This document shows, piece after piece, positions 9,382 through 19,383 of a stretch of 64,000 nt of DNA (positions are counted from its first letter, which is position 1; every line of letters begins with the position of its first letter). The notes under the pieces were generated by a model. It was not told the DNA's origin. It worked only from the letters and a program-made list of their open reading frames with translations, and made no database searches. Both the position numbers and the translations under genes were made by a program. Source of the stretch: Tigriopus japonicus (lineage: Eukaryota > Arthropoda > Copepoda > Harpacticoida > Harpacticidae); NCBI GenBank assembly GCA_010645155.1, contig JAAGOF010000251.1:4873-68872 (forward strand), in the 5' to 3' direction.

Positions 9382-11740
9382 ATAAATCAGTGCAATTTTT
9401 GATTTGCACCAAGCTTTTGCTTACGAGGAGAAGACGTGCCAATCCAAAGGTTGAGATATGAAAGCCCACCTTTTAGACTATTGTTAGTTCTACGTCAAAG
9501 CCACATTTGTTGTTTGAATAGTCTTGCAATCATGTTGAAAGCCATAAGAATGAATATTCGATTGTTGATTGTTATAACGGTGAACAGATCAAATCGGAAT
9601 AAGAAATCGTATTTTTGAACTTTTTTGAAATTGTTCGTGATGATTCTAATCCTCTTTCGGCTCCACGATGGCATAATTGTCAAGAGCCTTTGAAAGTGTA
9701 AGTACTGGAGACGACTGTCATAACGCCTTTTTTGGTTCGCGGTGTCTTTGAAATCGCCACTTGATCAGAGTTGTAGTCCCTGGAGAATTCACCGTGGAGT
9801 CCTCCCTCAGTGGTAATTATTCTTCATCGATTCCGTTTTCTATGGAAACCAAATTGGGCCACGCTCAAAAATTTGGGTTAAACTTTTCTCTATAAATATC
9901 TGTAAAATTTGGTGATGCTATTTCAATCTAAACAACATGAACATCGTGCCAGGTGATATCAGAACACTGATATTCCATATTAAGTTAGAATTACAATAGG
10001 TTTTCTTTTTTTCAACTGATAAGTAATCAATTTTCTTCCCTTCAAATGTATTTTCGATTTTATTATTGACGTATTTATTTTCAAATTTAAATCAGTCAGT
10101 TAAAAAGATAAAGGTTTTTCATCCTTCAATAAAAAAATATTAGAAAAATGGTAGTTGGTGCAGGAAGCGTTTTTGTAGAAAGTGGAAACGAAAAAATGTT
10201 AACTTTTCAGTTAGCTTTTTTCGACAAATTAATTGGTAAAAACTGGTACTTATCAATTAATAAATTTCTCAATTCTGACAAAATCGTCGGAAAAATGTTA
10301 AATTAGTTGGCTATGTAGATGAAAATTCACGATTTTGCCAGTATTTTGAACATCTATTTTGGAGGATTTTTTGGGAGGGATACATGTTTTTAAAAACTGT
10401 TTCTTCCCTGACATAAATTTATCATCAAATAGAAAATATCAAGAATTTAATAAATTTATTTTTAAGTTTTTAAAATTTCTTAATCTTAAATTAGGAAATT
10501 TAAGATTAAAGCTTAAATTTCTAAAAGCTAAGGAAACCATTCCTTTGCTTCAAATCCACTAAAAATCGGAACAAGTTGAAAAAGTAGAAAAAGAGCAAAA
10601 TATCTACGCGAAGGTTTTAAATTTACAGAAAAATGAGCAAAATATTTGGATGAGTGGCTTAAAATCACGAAATAGCCCAATTCCCAATTATATTTTCCGC
10701 TCCCAAGGTTAGTTGGTGAAAGCGACACAAAAGTTACCCTTTTTCGACAAAATAATTCAAAAATGCCAAACTAATCTCAAAAAAAGTTGGTTAAATAAGA
10801 ACAAATTCATGTTTTTCGGGAATATTTTGAACATTTGGTGGCCCACTTTAAGTTTTTTTGTGAAGGAATGGATGTTTTTATCCAGTCTCTTCCCACAGAC
10901 AATTGTATTTCGAAAAAAATGGAAATAGCAAGAACTCAATTAAAAATTTGGAGATCAAATTCCTCAAAGGTAAGGTAGTTTTTCGTTTATTCGCATTAAT
11001 TTAATCCCTGTAAAATACATTTGTATTTCAGAATTTCAAAAAAAAAAAAATTAAAGGTAATTTAAAAGTAATATGTGCACATCTTATTAATCTTTGAATA
11101 ATGTAAATTTGGGTTGGTGATTTTTTTATCAGTAATTTGTCCTTTTTTTGACAATTAAAAAAAACAAAAATTGGTAAGGATTGCAATTGCAGAAGTGTGA
11201 TACTGGTTTTTTCTTCTTTAATTTTCCCCAGGTTTAATTGCCATATTTCAAATATATTAATAGAGGTAACATTTTTATGATATCTGGTCCACCAATGAGT
11301 TGCATATACATGTACGTATGACATTTTAGAGATATCGTGAATACCGAAATTATCTTAAAAATGCCAACATTGCTACTTTGCCCCAGTCAAAAGAAGTAAA
11401 CTGAGAGGTTTGGCTACAGACGCACTCGTACATCTGTTCTTAAAAATTTCGATTTGAATGATTTCTTGGATATTTAGATAATCAAATTTGAATGCGATGA
11501 TGCCCTCTTCGCCAGGAAGGTCTACAAGGGGCATATTAGTATCTGAGAAATAAATGCTCTTTTTGAAATGTACTATTTTCGTAATTTGAACGAAAATGTC
11601 AATCGATGTAATCTCATTTGTGCTCCCACCATCACGTTGGCACTACACTTCCTCGGATTTGGGCGTTTTTTCTGCACTAAAAATGTTTTGTCCCAAAACC
11701 ATACGCCCCGACAAGTCAGTAAGAAGCAAAAGTAATGCTT
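9382..11740. repeat. AT-rich tract with degenerate ~490-bp duplication
   Basis: No gene is recognised. Segments around 10150-10400 and 10705-10880 share the ordered motifs TAGTTGGTG, TTTTTCGACAAA, TATTTTGAACAT and a G-rich patch near GAT(A)CATG/GGATG. This suggests an old, diverged direct duplication. The several 60-70-codon ORFs here are AT-rich noise. Confidence 0.35.
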
Positions 11741-11748
11741 AAAGCTGT

Positions 11749-12192
11749 TCAAATTGCTTTTCGTGTAGTAACGAGACTTTCTTTTCTACGTTTATTCTGG
11801 CGTCCATGGACCGGTTTCCCTTTGTAGCGCCAGATTCCAAAGCTGAACAGACAAATGAACTTCAACAATACGATTGATGAGACAATCAAGTGTTGTAATG
11901 CCATAAACTGTACTGGTCTTTCTATCCCTATGGAATGATTTTCGATTCCACGTATTCTAGACGGCAAATTCTCCGGATTTCTCTTGAAAGCTGAAGAGTC
12001 CTGTTGTCGCAGTCTGTAGTTGTAAATACTCGTACTAGACACAAATCTATAGTGTCTCAACGTTCTTCGGGGCTTCTTTAAATTAAACGTTTCGGATCCG
12101 GTTTCCCAGCCACCAAAATGATCCACGATATCTACTAATTCTCGGAATTTCACCCTTGTATTGCCAAAATACCTTGTGGCACAATCAATCAA
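11749..12192 (-). CDS. possible exon with one membrane segment
   Basis: A 147-codon open frame lacking an ATG near its start. It contains a basic/polar region (PRRTLRHYRFVSS, RLRQQDSSAFKRNPEN) and a hydrophobic stretch (HLIVSSIVLLKFICLFSFG) followed by basic residues, a membrane-anchor pattern. On the minus strand, possible acceptors (TTTAG, AACAG) lie just upstream. About 80 bp further upstream is a strong donor-like GTAAGT near 12275, but the splice phases did not join cleanly. Family unknown; it may be a chance ORF. Confidence 0.22.
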   Translation of the reverse strand: MIDCATRYFGNTRVKFRELVDIVDHFGGWETGSETFNLKKPRRTLRHYRFVSSTSIYNYRLRQQDSSAFKRNPENLPSRIRGIENHSIGIERPVQFMALQHLIVSSIVLLKFICLFSFGIWRYKGKPVHGRQNKRRKESLVTTRKAI

Positions 12193-13369
12193 TGATATCC
12201 TCTGTTTACGACTAAAGAGTAGTTAAGGGAACCTAGAGTCACATTTCATCTTGCCATTAATGCATTAACTTACATTTCACTCCATGGCTCCACAATAATG
12301 ATCTTTCAAGTTCTTCTTCAAAGGTCCTCTGATGCCCTTGAGAACAAAACCTTCGGGCTTATTAAACAAATGTCACAAAATTTGAACCAAACACTCTCCC
12401 TCATTAGAAATATGTAAGAAAGCAACAATTCTGCAATAATCCAAGGAACAATCCTAAAGAAACCCACTTTAATTGACATTAACCATGGAGAAAATAGACA
12501 AAAAGATTTACATGTTTTACTGCTACGTTATTTTTTGAACTGCGTTTAGTTCCAGATTTAATATTAAATTTACTACTTTTCAAACGTCAGACTTACACGT
12601 CTTTCTCACAATTTCCCTTTTTGAATTACAAAACAGTGTTGCTAGGCACTCTGAAAAAAGCCAAATAGTCTAAATAATATAGACAACACTAGGGTGACTA
12701 ATTCTTCGAGCTTTAAATTTTGCACGTTCACATAAGTTTATTTTTCAAGTTTAATAACTTCATATTCAATGGTGTAAAAGAAATGGCCCAAACATTACAT
12801 AAACTAATAATTCATTACATTCATAGACGAAGGTTCTTGAAAATATCTGACAATGTAAACGTGATTTATTTCTATTTTTCTCTTTTGAATAAATTCACCA
12901 AGGTATGTGAATCGAGCCAATCATAAAAATATGTCTCTACCATTTTGTCTGAATAAGAAATCAAATTTAACTTTATAAATCAAGAGAAAAATCACATATG
13001 TAATTTTAAGCCATTTAGTTGAGGTTTTCATTTTGGCATACCTGTTAGATAGAAAACCGTTTCTTTCTTCTTAACGTTTGGATTCAGTGCTGCCAACGAC
13101 ATATTTGCATGCCAGAAAAGTCGAAATCTAGTATATTTGAGACCCCTCTGAGATGATTTTTTTTCGTTTGGCATGTTTTACAAATTTGACATTTTTTCTG
13201 GCAGTTTGTGGCTTGTTGGTAAAAATTTCTTTAATCATGTTTCAAAATGAAATGAGTAACGTAAGAAATTAATAGATTAGTTTTGATTTTAACAAAAATA
13301 AACAACTCCTGACATCTGATGGCATTTCCAGTAATTGTGCTGACATTTTTAAAATACTCCCACTTAATA

Positions 13370-14327
13370 GGTCAGATGTTTTGTGTATTCCAAGGTGTGC
13401 TTGCAAAGTTGACTTCGAGGCAACTTCAAGGCAGTTTCAGCCGTTTTGTTGATAGCATAAGCTTTCTTGAATCAGAAGTACACCAAGCAACTCATGAAAA
13501 AGAGAAGTGTACCACTGGTGCCAAGGTGCAACAAGTAGATACGTCAACAATTTTCCAACGCTAGTCATATGTTTAGCATGCACAAACATGTGCTAGTTCC
13601 ATTGACTTCAAGTAAACTTCTAGCAAGCTGGGTCGCTATTTGCCTTAGCATCAGGTTTAATTGATGAGAAGTTCTCCGAGAACGCGCCTAGAGAGGAGCA
13701 TTCCAACGTTGTGGAAGCACTCCCATTTGAATACTTCAACGCTGATCAATCGAACTGGAAGAGAACTTCCTTCCAGTGTTTCCTTAAATTAGCTGCCAAA
13801 ATTTGCATGCTCCTGTGAGATCAATCAATGTTTTGAGTTGAATGGAGAAATATGAAATAAAGAAGGAGAAATGTGGAATAGCTGAACCAGCGGGCAATTC
13901 GTGTATCGAGAGGATGAATTTACGATCATAGATGTAGAGGCACTTCTAGGTTGGAATGAGAGACTTCCTTTTCAAAATGGCAGGTGTCTCAACAAAACCA
14001 GCCAATTGAACTACGAAGTATACTAACAAGTACACTTTCTAGAGTTGCCATCAAAACATATGCTCACACCATTTACTTGAACTGGACGATTAATATTGCG
14101 TTTGGCACGATTTGTCAAAATTGCACCCAACAAACTATCAGAGTGCCACAAGTTCAAATTGAATTAGTATATGAAATCACTGAATGCGATTTGGTTGGGT
14201 TGCAGAAATCTTCAAAGGAGCTGTGTTTATAAAGTTAATGAAAAGGTTACTCTCAAGTAGACTTTGGAGCATACCTTCAAGTAAACTAGCAAGCATTCCA
14301 AGACCAATACAACCAAAACATATGACC
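13370..14327. mobile_element. 958-bp MITE nested in the hAT element
   Basis: Inverted ends, GGTCAGATGTTTTGTG on the left and GGTCATATGTTTTGGTTG read inward from the right, are each flanked by TA (13368-13369 and 14328-14329). An extra internal copy of the end motif (AGTCATATGTTTAGCATGC) lies near 13563. The frames at 13319-13564 and 13984-14232 show no known domain. Confidence 0.55.
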
Positions 14328-14804
14328 TAATGTGCTGCAAACGAGATCTCTAGATTGTCCGCTTGATTTCATTCAGCTTCAATGAAATAGTGATTTATTC
14401 CCTTGAACTAAGTTTGCACAATGAAATCCAAGAACTTTGCTTGATTTGGAATCTGAAATGGTTCAATTAATTTAAGAGGATGAAGGAACTCCTGGATCAA
14501 TTGTCAACACTCAAATTTGAAATCTGTGAAGCTTCATTTACTTTAAGAGGATAAAGAAACTTCTGGGTCAATACTCAAATTTGAACTTGAGAATCAAGCA
14601 ATCACCAAGCCTAGTATTTCATCCCCAACTTAAATATATCCCCAATTTTTGCCATGGTACTGGTATGATTATTTCTCTTCCCATTTTTTGAAAGCTGAAG
14701 TGTGCCAGAATTATATTTGTGCAGAGACTTTCTCATTTCAACTTATTCATTTTGTAATTATGTTAAATACTGATACAAATTTACTGTAGTATTTAAGCAA
14801 TTGC

Positions 14805-15261
14805 TTGTTTGTTTGTTTGTTGAGGAGTCAGAACGCAGCTTCGCAGCTGCGATCTGATAGAGGCTGTCCGCCATATAGGGATATTGCCGCTCCACTTGGA
14901 CAAGCTAACAAGCAAGCATTAATGTTTACCTCACCCTCGGGAATGACCCCAGGTTCGCCCATTTAAGCCGTCAAGGGCCGTGACTTCTGCATATAACTTA
15001 ATACCACAGGTCACTAGGACTCGGCAAGCCCGGGATCGAACCGGGGCTTGCCTAGTATTTGGCTTTGAAAGACAGTTCAATGCTAAATTTTGACTCCGAA
15101 GAGTTGAGTTTGGAATGTTGTGTGTTGCATTTGAAAGACGGTTCAAATGCTAATTTTGACTCCGAAGAGTTGAGTTTGAGGGTGGCAGTCAGCCGGGATC
15201 GAACCCCAGCCATCTGCACGACAAACCGACGCAGTACGCACTACGCCATGCCTCACCCCTA
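14805..15261 (-). mobile_element. composite tRNA-derived SINE with 11-bp target duplication
   Basis: 457-bp minus-strand SINE flanked by TAAGCAATTGC at 14794-14804 and 15262-15272. From its 5' end (15261): a tRNA-like head (A-box-like TGGCGTAGTGCG, B-box GGTTCGATCCC at about 15190-15200); two ~64-bp direct repeats containing AACTCAACTCTTCGGAGTC (15061-15175); then a hairpin of acceptor stem plus T-arm only (15023-15052); then the body shared with the SINE at 4966-6851; and a (CAAA)n tail at 14805-14820. The second tRNA-like part equals the other SINE head with its D and anticodon arms missing. Confidence 0.85.
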
Positions 15262-15372
15262 TAAGCAATTGCATTATGGCTTGTTTTTTATCACTTTGAC
15301 GAGAGCGCAAAATATGTGGAAAATAGTAAAAATTTAGATTTATGATGTCATGCCCATTATCTTGTGTCATTT

Positions 15373-15568
15373 TTACTTCAATTTTTTTTTTTTTGGTTGC
15401 GGATTTTCTATTACCGCTACAAGGAATGCGATTCCCTGTAAACAAGGATTTCTCCCGACAGTTTCAATCCGACCCCCAACAGGATTCGAACCTACGCCGT
15501 CTGGGGAAGCACTTACACTCGGCACTTTTTAAGAACGCACTAGTATGCGTGGCCACTCTGGCTTCCTT
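15373..15568 (-). mobile_element. second SINE type, tRNA Ser/Leu-like head
   Basis: On the minus strand the head carries an A-box-like GAGTGGCCACGC, a long variable-arm-like region, and the B-box GGTTCGAATCC at about 15482-15492. A ~115-bp body follows and ends in a 13-A tail (T run at 15382-15394 on the plus strand). The long variable region suggests a type II tRNA (Ser or Leu) ancestor. No clear target duplication was found. A decayed relative lies at about 7425-7500. Confidence 0.6.
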
Positions 15569-16050
15569 GAACGGTTCCTTTATGGTTTTTTGTCCAACAA
15601 ATTTGGAAACAAGCACTCCTGAAATTAAAATTATGTAGCTGCTGCAAAACAACATTTTTATTTCCAACTTTACAACTATTTAAGGAAAATCTATGTCTTT
15701 AAGTACCTGCAAATTTAGATCATTGATCAACAGTGAGGTATAAAATTGTTTTTTGGGAAAAATCAAATGGAGAGTAGTTACACTTCAGGAAGAACCAGAT
15801 GTTGAAACATATAATTTATTTACAAGTTTAAAATTAGTTCTTTTTAAAGTCACTTCTCTTTATAGTATACTAATAAATGTGCGAAAATTTCATAAAATGC
15901 CCGAAGGTTAGTAATTTTTTACATACTACGTTTTTGAAATCTGGCAAATTTCTGGCATAATTTGAGCCGGTAATCTGGCATATTTTGTCCTTAAATGACA
16001 TACTTTCAAGGGCTTTCAGGCATATTTTTCACCAAGGGGCAGGGCACTAG

Positions 16051-16140
16051 ATGGCGGTTTGGGGCGCCAGATTTTGGTACGTCTGGTGGTTTGGGGCGTC
16101 AGATTTTGGTGTATCTGGCGGTTTGAGGCCTCATTTGGCG
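16051..16140. repeat. 33-bp tandem repeat, subterminal in hAT element
   Basis: Two full and one partial copy of a unit reading TGGCGGTTTGGGGCG then (T/C)CAGATTTTGGT. It is rich in the CTGGC/TGGCGG motif found near both ends of the host element, which may be transposase-binding sites (inference). Confidence 0.65.
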
Positions 16141-17666
16141 GTGAGATTTTTTTTGGCGGGCAAGAACATTTTGACAGGTTTCTGGCGGTTTTGCATGAAA
16201 AATAAAAAAGTTGTAAAATAGTGTGACCAGTTTTTGGATTTTGAGCAAACAAAAGATGCTTTTGAAGCTCAAAAAATGTGCTGAAGTGGTAAATAAAATG
16301 TGTTGGCAAGGTAAATAACAAATTACATGTCCTGGGATGGAAGGTAAAGTTTGCTGAAGTGACAAATCCAAATGGCAAGGAAAATTGAAAAACAGCAAAA
16401 AAATGCAAAAAAATTGATTTGTGTGTCTCTGACAAAGCTTTTTGATTGACTTTTTCAGTCAAGTTTGAAGAAATATTTTTCTTATTTTCTTCATAAAACA
16501 TTGTTTTTGATAAAGCATGTAAAATGGCAATGGCACAAATATACAGAACAGTACCATAGGAAACTGAACAAATGGCAAAGAAAACAAAACTTTGTTGAAA
16601 GGTTAAAAAATAGAAAATTGACAAATATTTTTGCTACTTACAAAAGTACTCTGTTTGGACATGTGAAATCTTACTTGCCTGAAAGTTGCACACTCCTGAT
16701 CAGTTGTTTTGAATATGGTGGTGGTTTACTTATTTTTCTGTTTTCTTGTTTGATCGTACTGATAGCTGTTTGAGTCAAAGTTCTTATCAGTTAGTTCAAA
16801 ATTGGTTGAGAGAGAGCCAACGTGTTGAAAAGGGTGATGTTTTCAACTTTATCAATCCGATGATTCAACTAGGCTAGGTTTATCGATGAAAGGTTGATAC
16901 ATGATATATCTGGTCCAGAATAAATGCATAATAAATAAACTGGAATCTGGCGTTTTTGACTAGTTCATCTGGCGTTTTTTTGTCTCTGATTACCTGGCAG
17001 CACTGTTTGGATTTGATTCACCTGACTTCCTGTCAAATTCAAACGCCATCCCAGAGACGTACCGTTTGATTAATGTTAATAATGCATTTCTAGAGACCTC
17101 TAGTTTGGCCTTGTAAAAACATTGGGTTTCTAAAATGTCCTCAACAAAGTCCTCAACTATCAAGTTGAATAACTTACTTTTGCAACTTAAAAATGTTGTC
17201 ACATGTAAAACTCTCATACCAAACCGAGAAGTAATCTTGACACATGAGGTTTTTTTGAAGAGAATAGTGTTAGGTATATTTAGGCCAAGAGAAGTTGAAA
17301 TTTTAAAACTGGTAAAACTAAGCTATAGTCCATCCAGGAAAGGCACAACACCCGAGGAACGGACAAGCTAACCTAAAACACCTTTAATATATTCTCAATA
17401 AAACCCTTAAAAAATGACCACATAAGAAGACCAAATATATTTGGAGTCCTTTATATAATGAAAACAAAATGTTGGCAAAACAACACTACCTTTGAAACAG
17501 TTTAGACCAAATCTATCGGTATTTTTTTTTAATCATTTTTCCGGTTTCGACATGTAATGGTTTGAATCTTGTATCTATGATACAAGATCTTCATCATCTT
17601 GAAGACATCTACATACTTTTTTTTTAATAAGTGAGTTGTTACACTTTATTTTTGCATGGTCTTAAT

Positions 17667-17891
17667 AAGGGGTGTCCAAACCCTGGCCCGTGGGCCAAAT
17701 GTGGCCCGGAAGCTGATTTCGCGTGGCCCGCGAGAGGATCTGTCATTTTCAATAGACTGTGGCCCGCAGTTGTTGTAGGTAGATTGTAGAATTTTATACT
17801 AGAAATTATTTGCCGTTTTGGATGGTGTGGCCTGCGAACGCCAACGGTCCGGCCAATTTGGCCCACTGCTAAGTAAGTTTGCACACCCCTG
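17667..17891. mobile_element. 225-bp hAT-type MITE
   Basis: Left end AGGGGTGTCCAAACC; right end, read inward, CAGGGGTGTGCAAAC. The flanks GTCTTAAT (17659-17666) and GTCGAAAT (17892-17899) match at 6 of 8 bases, a decayed 8-bp duplication. The interior repeats GTGGCCCG phrases. It has no coding capacity. Confidence 0.7.
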
Positions 17892-18132
17892 GTCGAAATT
17901 GAATAAGTTTCTGAGGTCACAATGCAAGTTAGTTTGGGAGGATTTTCACATACACCTTAACATTTTTCTTGAACGGTCTACGTAGAGCATTTCTCTTCTT
18001 TTATATGCGTCGGAGATCTGTTCTACAATAGTGATGCTTTCGTTGTAAAGCTGGTCCTACTTTTGGTTGTTTCGGTTCTGGTCTAGACGCGTTCCTTTGC
18101 CAAAATGACCTCGTCCTCATGTGGGTCGTTAC

Positions 18133-19375
18133 CAGGGCTTTGGCCGTTCCTCGAAAAAGGAACAAATTACAGTTCCCGTTCCTTCATCTAATGGGACAAG
18201 CAAAGTGAGAAAAAGGTTGTTAATTTTGTGCCTCGTTGTCTTGCGCCTCCTTTTTTGTGGAGCGTCTGTGCTTTCTACTTTGCGCTCGATCAAAAAATTG
18301 TTGCTACACGCGACAAATGGTCGAGAACGAAACGCAATCACAGAATTCTAGTGAAGCAATGAGGCACCAGAGGCCATGACCGAGCTAAGCCATAAACAAT
18401 CAGGCACAGCTGATGTTTACCTAGCTTCCCTTATAAGAGGAACGCGTTACTCCTGAACACCTTTTTGAAAAAGAGATTTTTATTACAAAGTACAAATTAC
18501 TTTTTTTAATGAGCATTTATTTCCGGTGAGTAAAGGTGAGATTTTATGAATCTCAATGACAATACAGGGTGCGAGGGGTATTCATTTACCAAACACATAT
18601 TTTTTTGTTTTGGCTTTAACTCTTAAACCAATGGTCTGATTGGAAAAATGAGACCAGTTATGGAAAGTTTAGACACTTGGAATTATTTTTTATTCAATAA
18701 AGTCTCCCCGATTTTCAATAACCTGCTCGACTCGTACAAGGAACCGAACGCAGGAGCGTTGGACAAGATCCCTTTTCAAGGTGAATTGGTCCTTGATCGT
18801 GGAGACTAACTCCTCTTTTGTATTACAAGGAGTCTTATTGGTATGCCTCTCAACTTTGCCCCACACAAAGTAGAGTTTAAAGTCTTGAAAACCTAGTGAT
18901 TTCATATCTTACACGCTAACCCTTTGAATCCCTTGGCTTATATTTTTGCTCGTACTTTTTTTCTTCACCATCGTTCTCAAAACCCTCACAATTGCCATCA
19001 TTTTGGCCCAAGGTAAGTGAACTGAAGTGAATGGACTGACGTGAGCAACTAGATTTTTGTCGAAGGAATAGACAGAAATCACTTCAAAGATGTACAAACT
19101 CTTGAAAAATACTCTCAAAAGGTCTAGCAACAAAGGCAAACGAATTTATTTTCTGTGATTTCGTTCACAAGTTTATTTACAAAGCTGCTCGTGTAAGTAC
19201 ACAATAAGAAAAATAATCAAAATTAGTGCAGTGGGAAATAGGAACGAGTACTTTTGGGTTTTTGAGCCGTTACAATTACACCATTTTTGAAATGTAGTCA
19301 CATTACAGTTCCTTTTGCGAAAAAGGCATGAATTACTGTACTTTCGTTACTTGTAATTTCATTACAAATGCCCTA
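18133..19375. mobile_element. hAT-type element with perfect 8-bp duplication
   Basis: GTCGTTAC is present at both edges (18125-18132 and 19376-19383). The ends are inverted: CAGGGCTTTGGCCG and, inward from the right, TAGGGCATTTGTAATG. Both have a subterminal AAAAGGAAC motif followed by a TTACAG/TGTAAT stretch. No hAT transposase is seen, so it is non-autonomous. A mariner-type remnant (18566-18905) is nested inside. Confidence 0.8.
18566..18905 (-). pseudogene. Tc1/mariner-type transposase C-terminal remnant
   Basis: The minus-strand frame 18905-18690 encodes about 70 residues: VWGKVERHTNKTPCNTKEEL, a helix-rich middle, then VRVEQVIENRGDFIE and stop. This matches the usual end of Tc1/mariner (IS630-like) transposases, where a WG-containing segment is followed by a R-x2-x-VIE-x-x-G-x-x-I/IE terminus (family knowledge). 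After the stop comes an AATAAA-like ATTCAATAAAG region and an element end reading, on the plus strand, CAGGGTGCGAGGGG preceded by TA at 18564-18565. The catalytic DDE/D core and the other end are missing, so it is a 5'-truncated dead copy. It lies within a hAT-type element. Confidence 0.65.
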
Positions 19376-19383
19376 GTCGTTAC

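Larger units (their letters stand above)
13085..17005. mobile_element. 3.9-kb hAT-type element with nested insertions
   Basis: Perfect 11-bp terminal inverted repeats, CAGTGCTGCCA at 13085-13095 and its complement at 16995-17005, lie inside a perfect 8-bp direct duplication, TTTGGATT, at 13077-13084 and 17006-17013. This is the hAT signature. Subterminal CTGGC motifs cluster at both ends (for example around 13111 and 13200, and 15940-16190 and 16945-16980). No hAT transposase frame is visible. The length is inflated by nested elements at 13370-14327, 14805-15261 and about 15373-15568. Confidence 0.85.

Noticed and set aside
12273..12380. short minus frames ending near a GTAAGT donor (one reads RGPLKKNLKDHYCGAME then stop)
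   Set aside because: They look protein-like over about 30 residues but no start, acceptor or partner exon could be joined in phase.
15187..15261. candidate functional tRNA gene
   Set aside because: It has A- and B-box-like motifs but the acceptor stem pairs poorly, and the target duplication shows it is the head of a SINE.
16016..16624. 202-codon minus-strand ORF
   Set aside because: It lies inside the right half of a hAT-type element, antisense to an equally open plus frame, is rich in Phe/Leu/Cys with no transposase motif, and includes the 33-bp tandem repeat. It looks like a chance frame.
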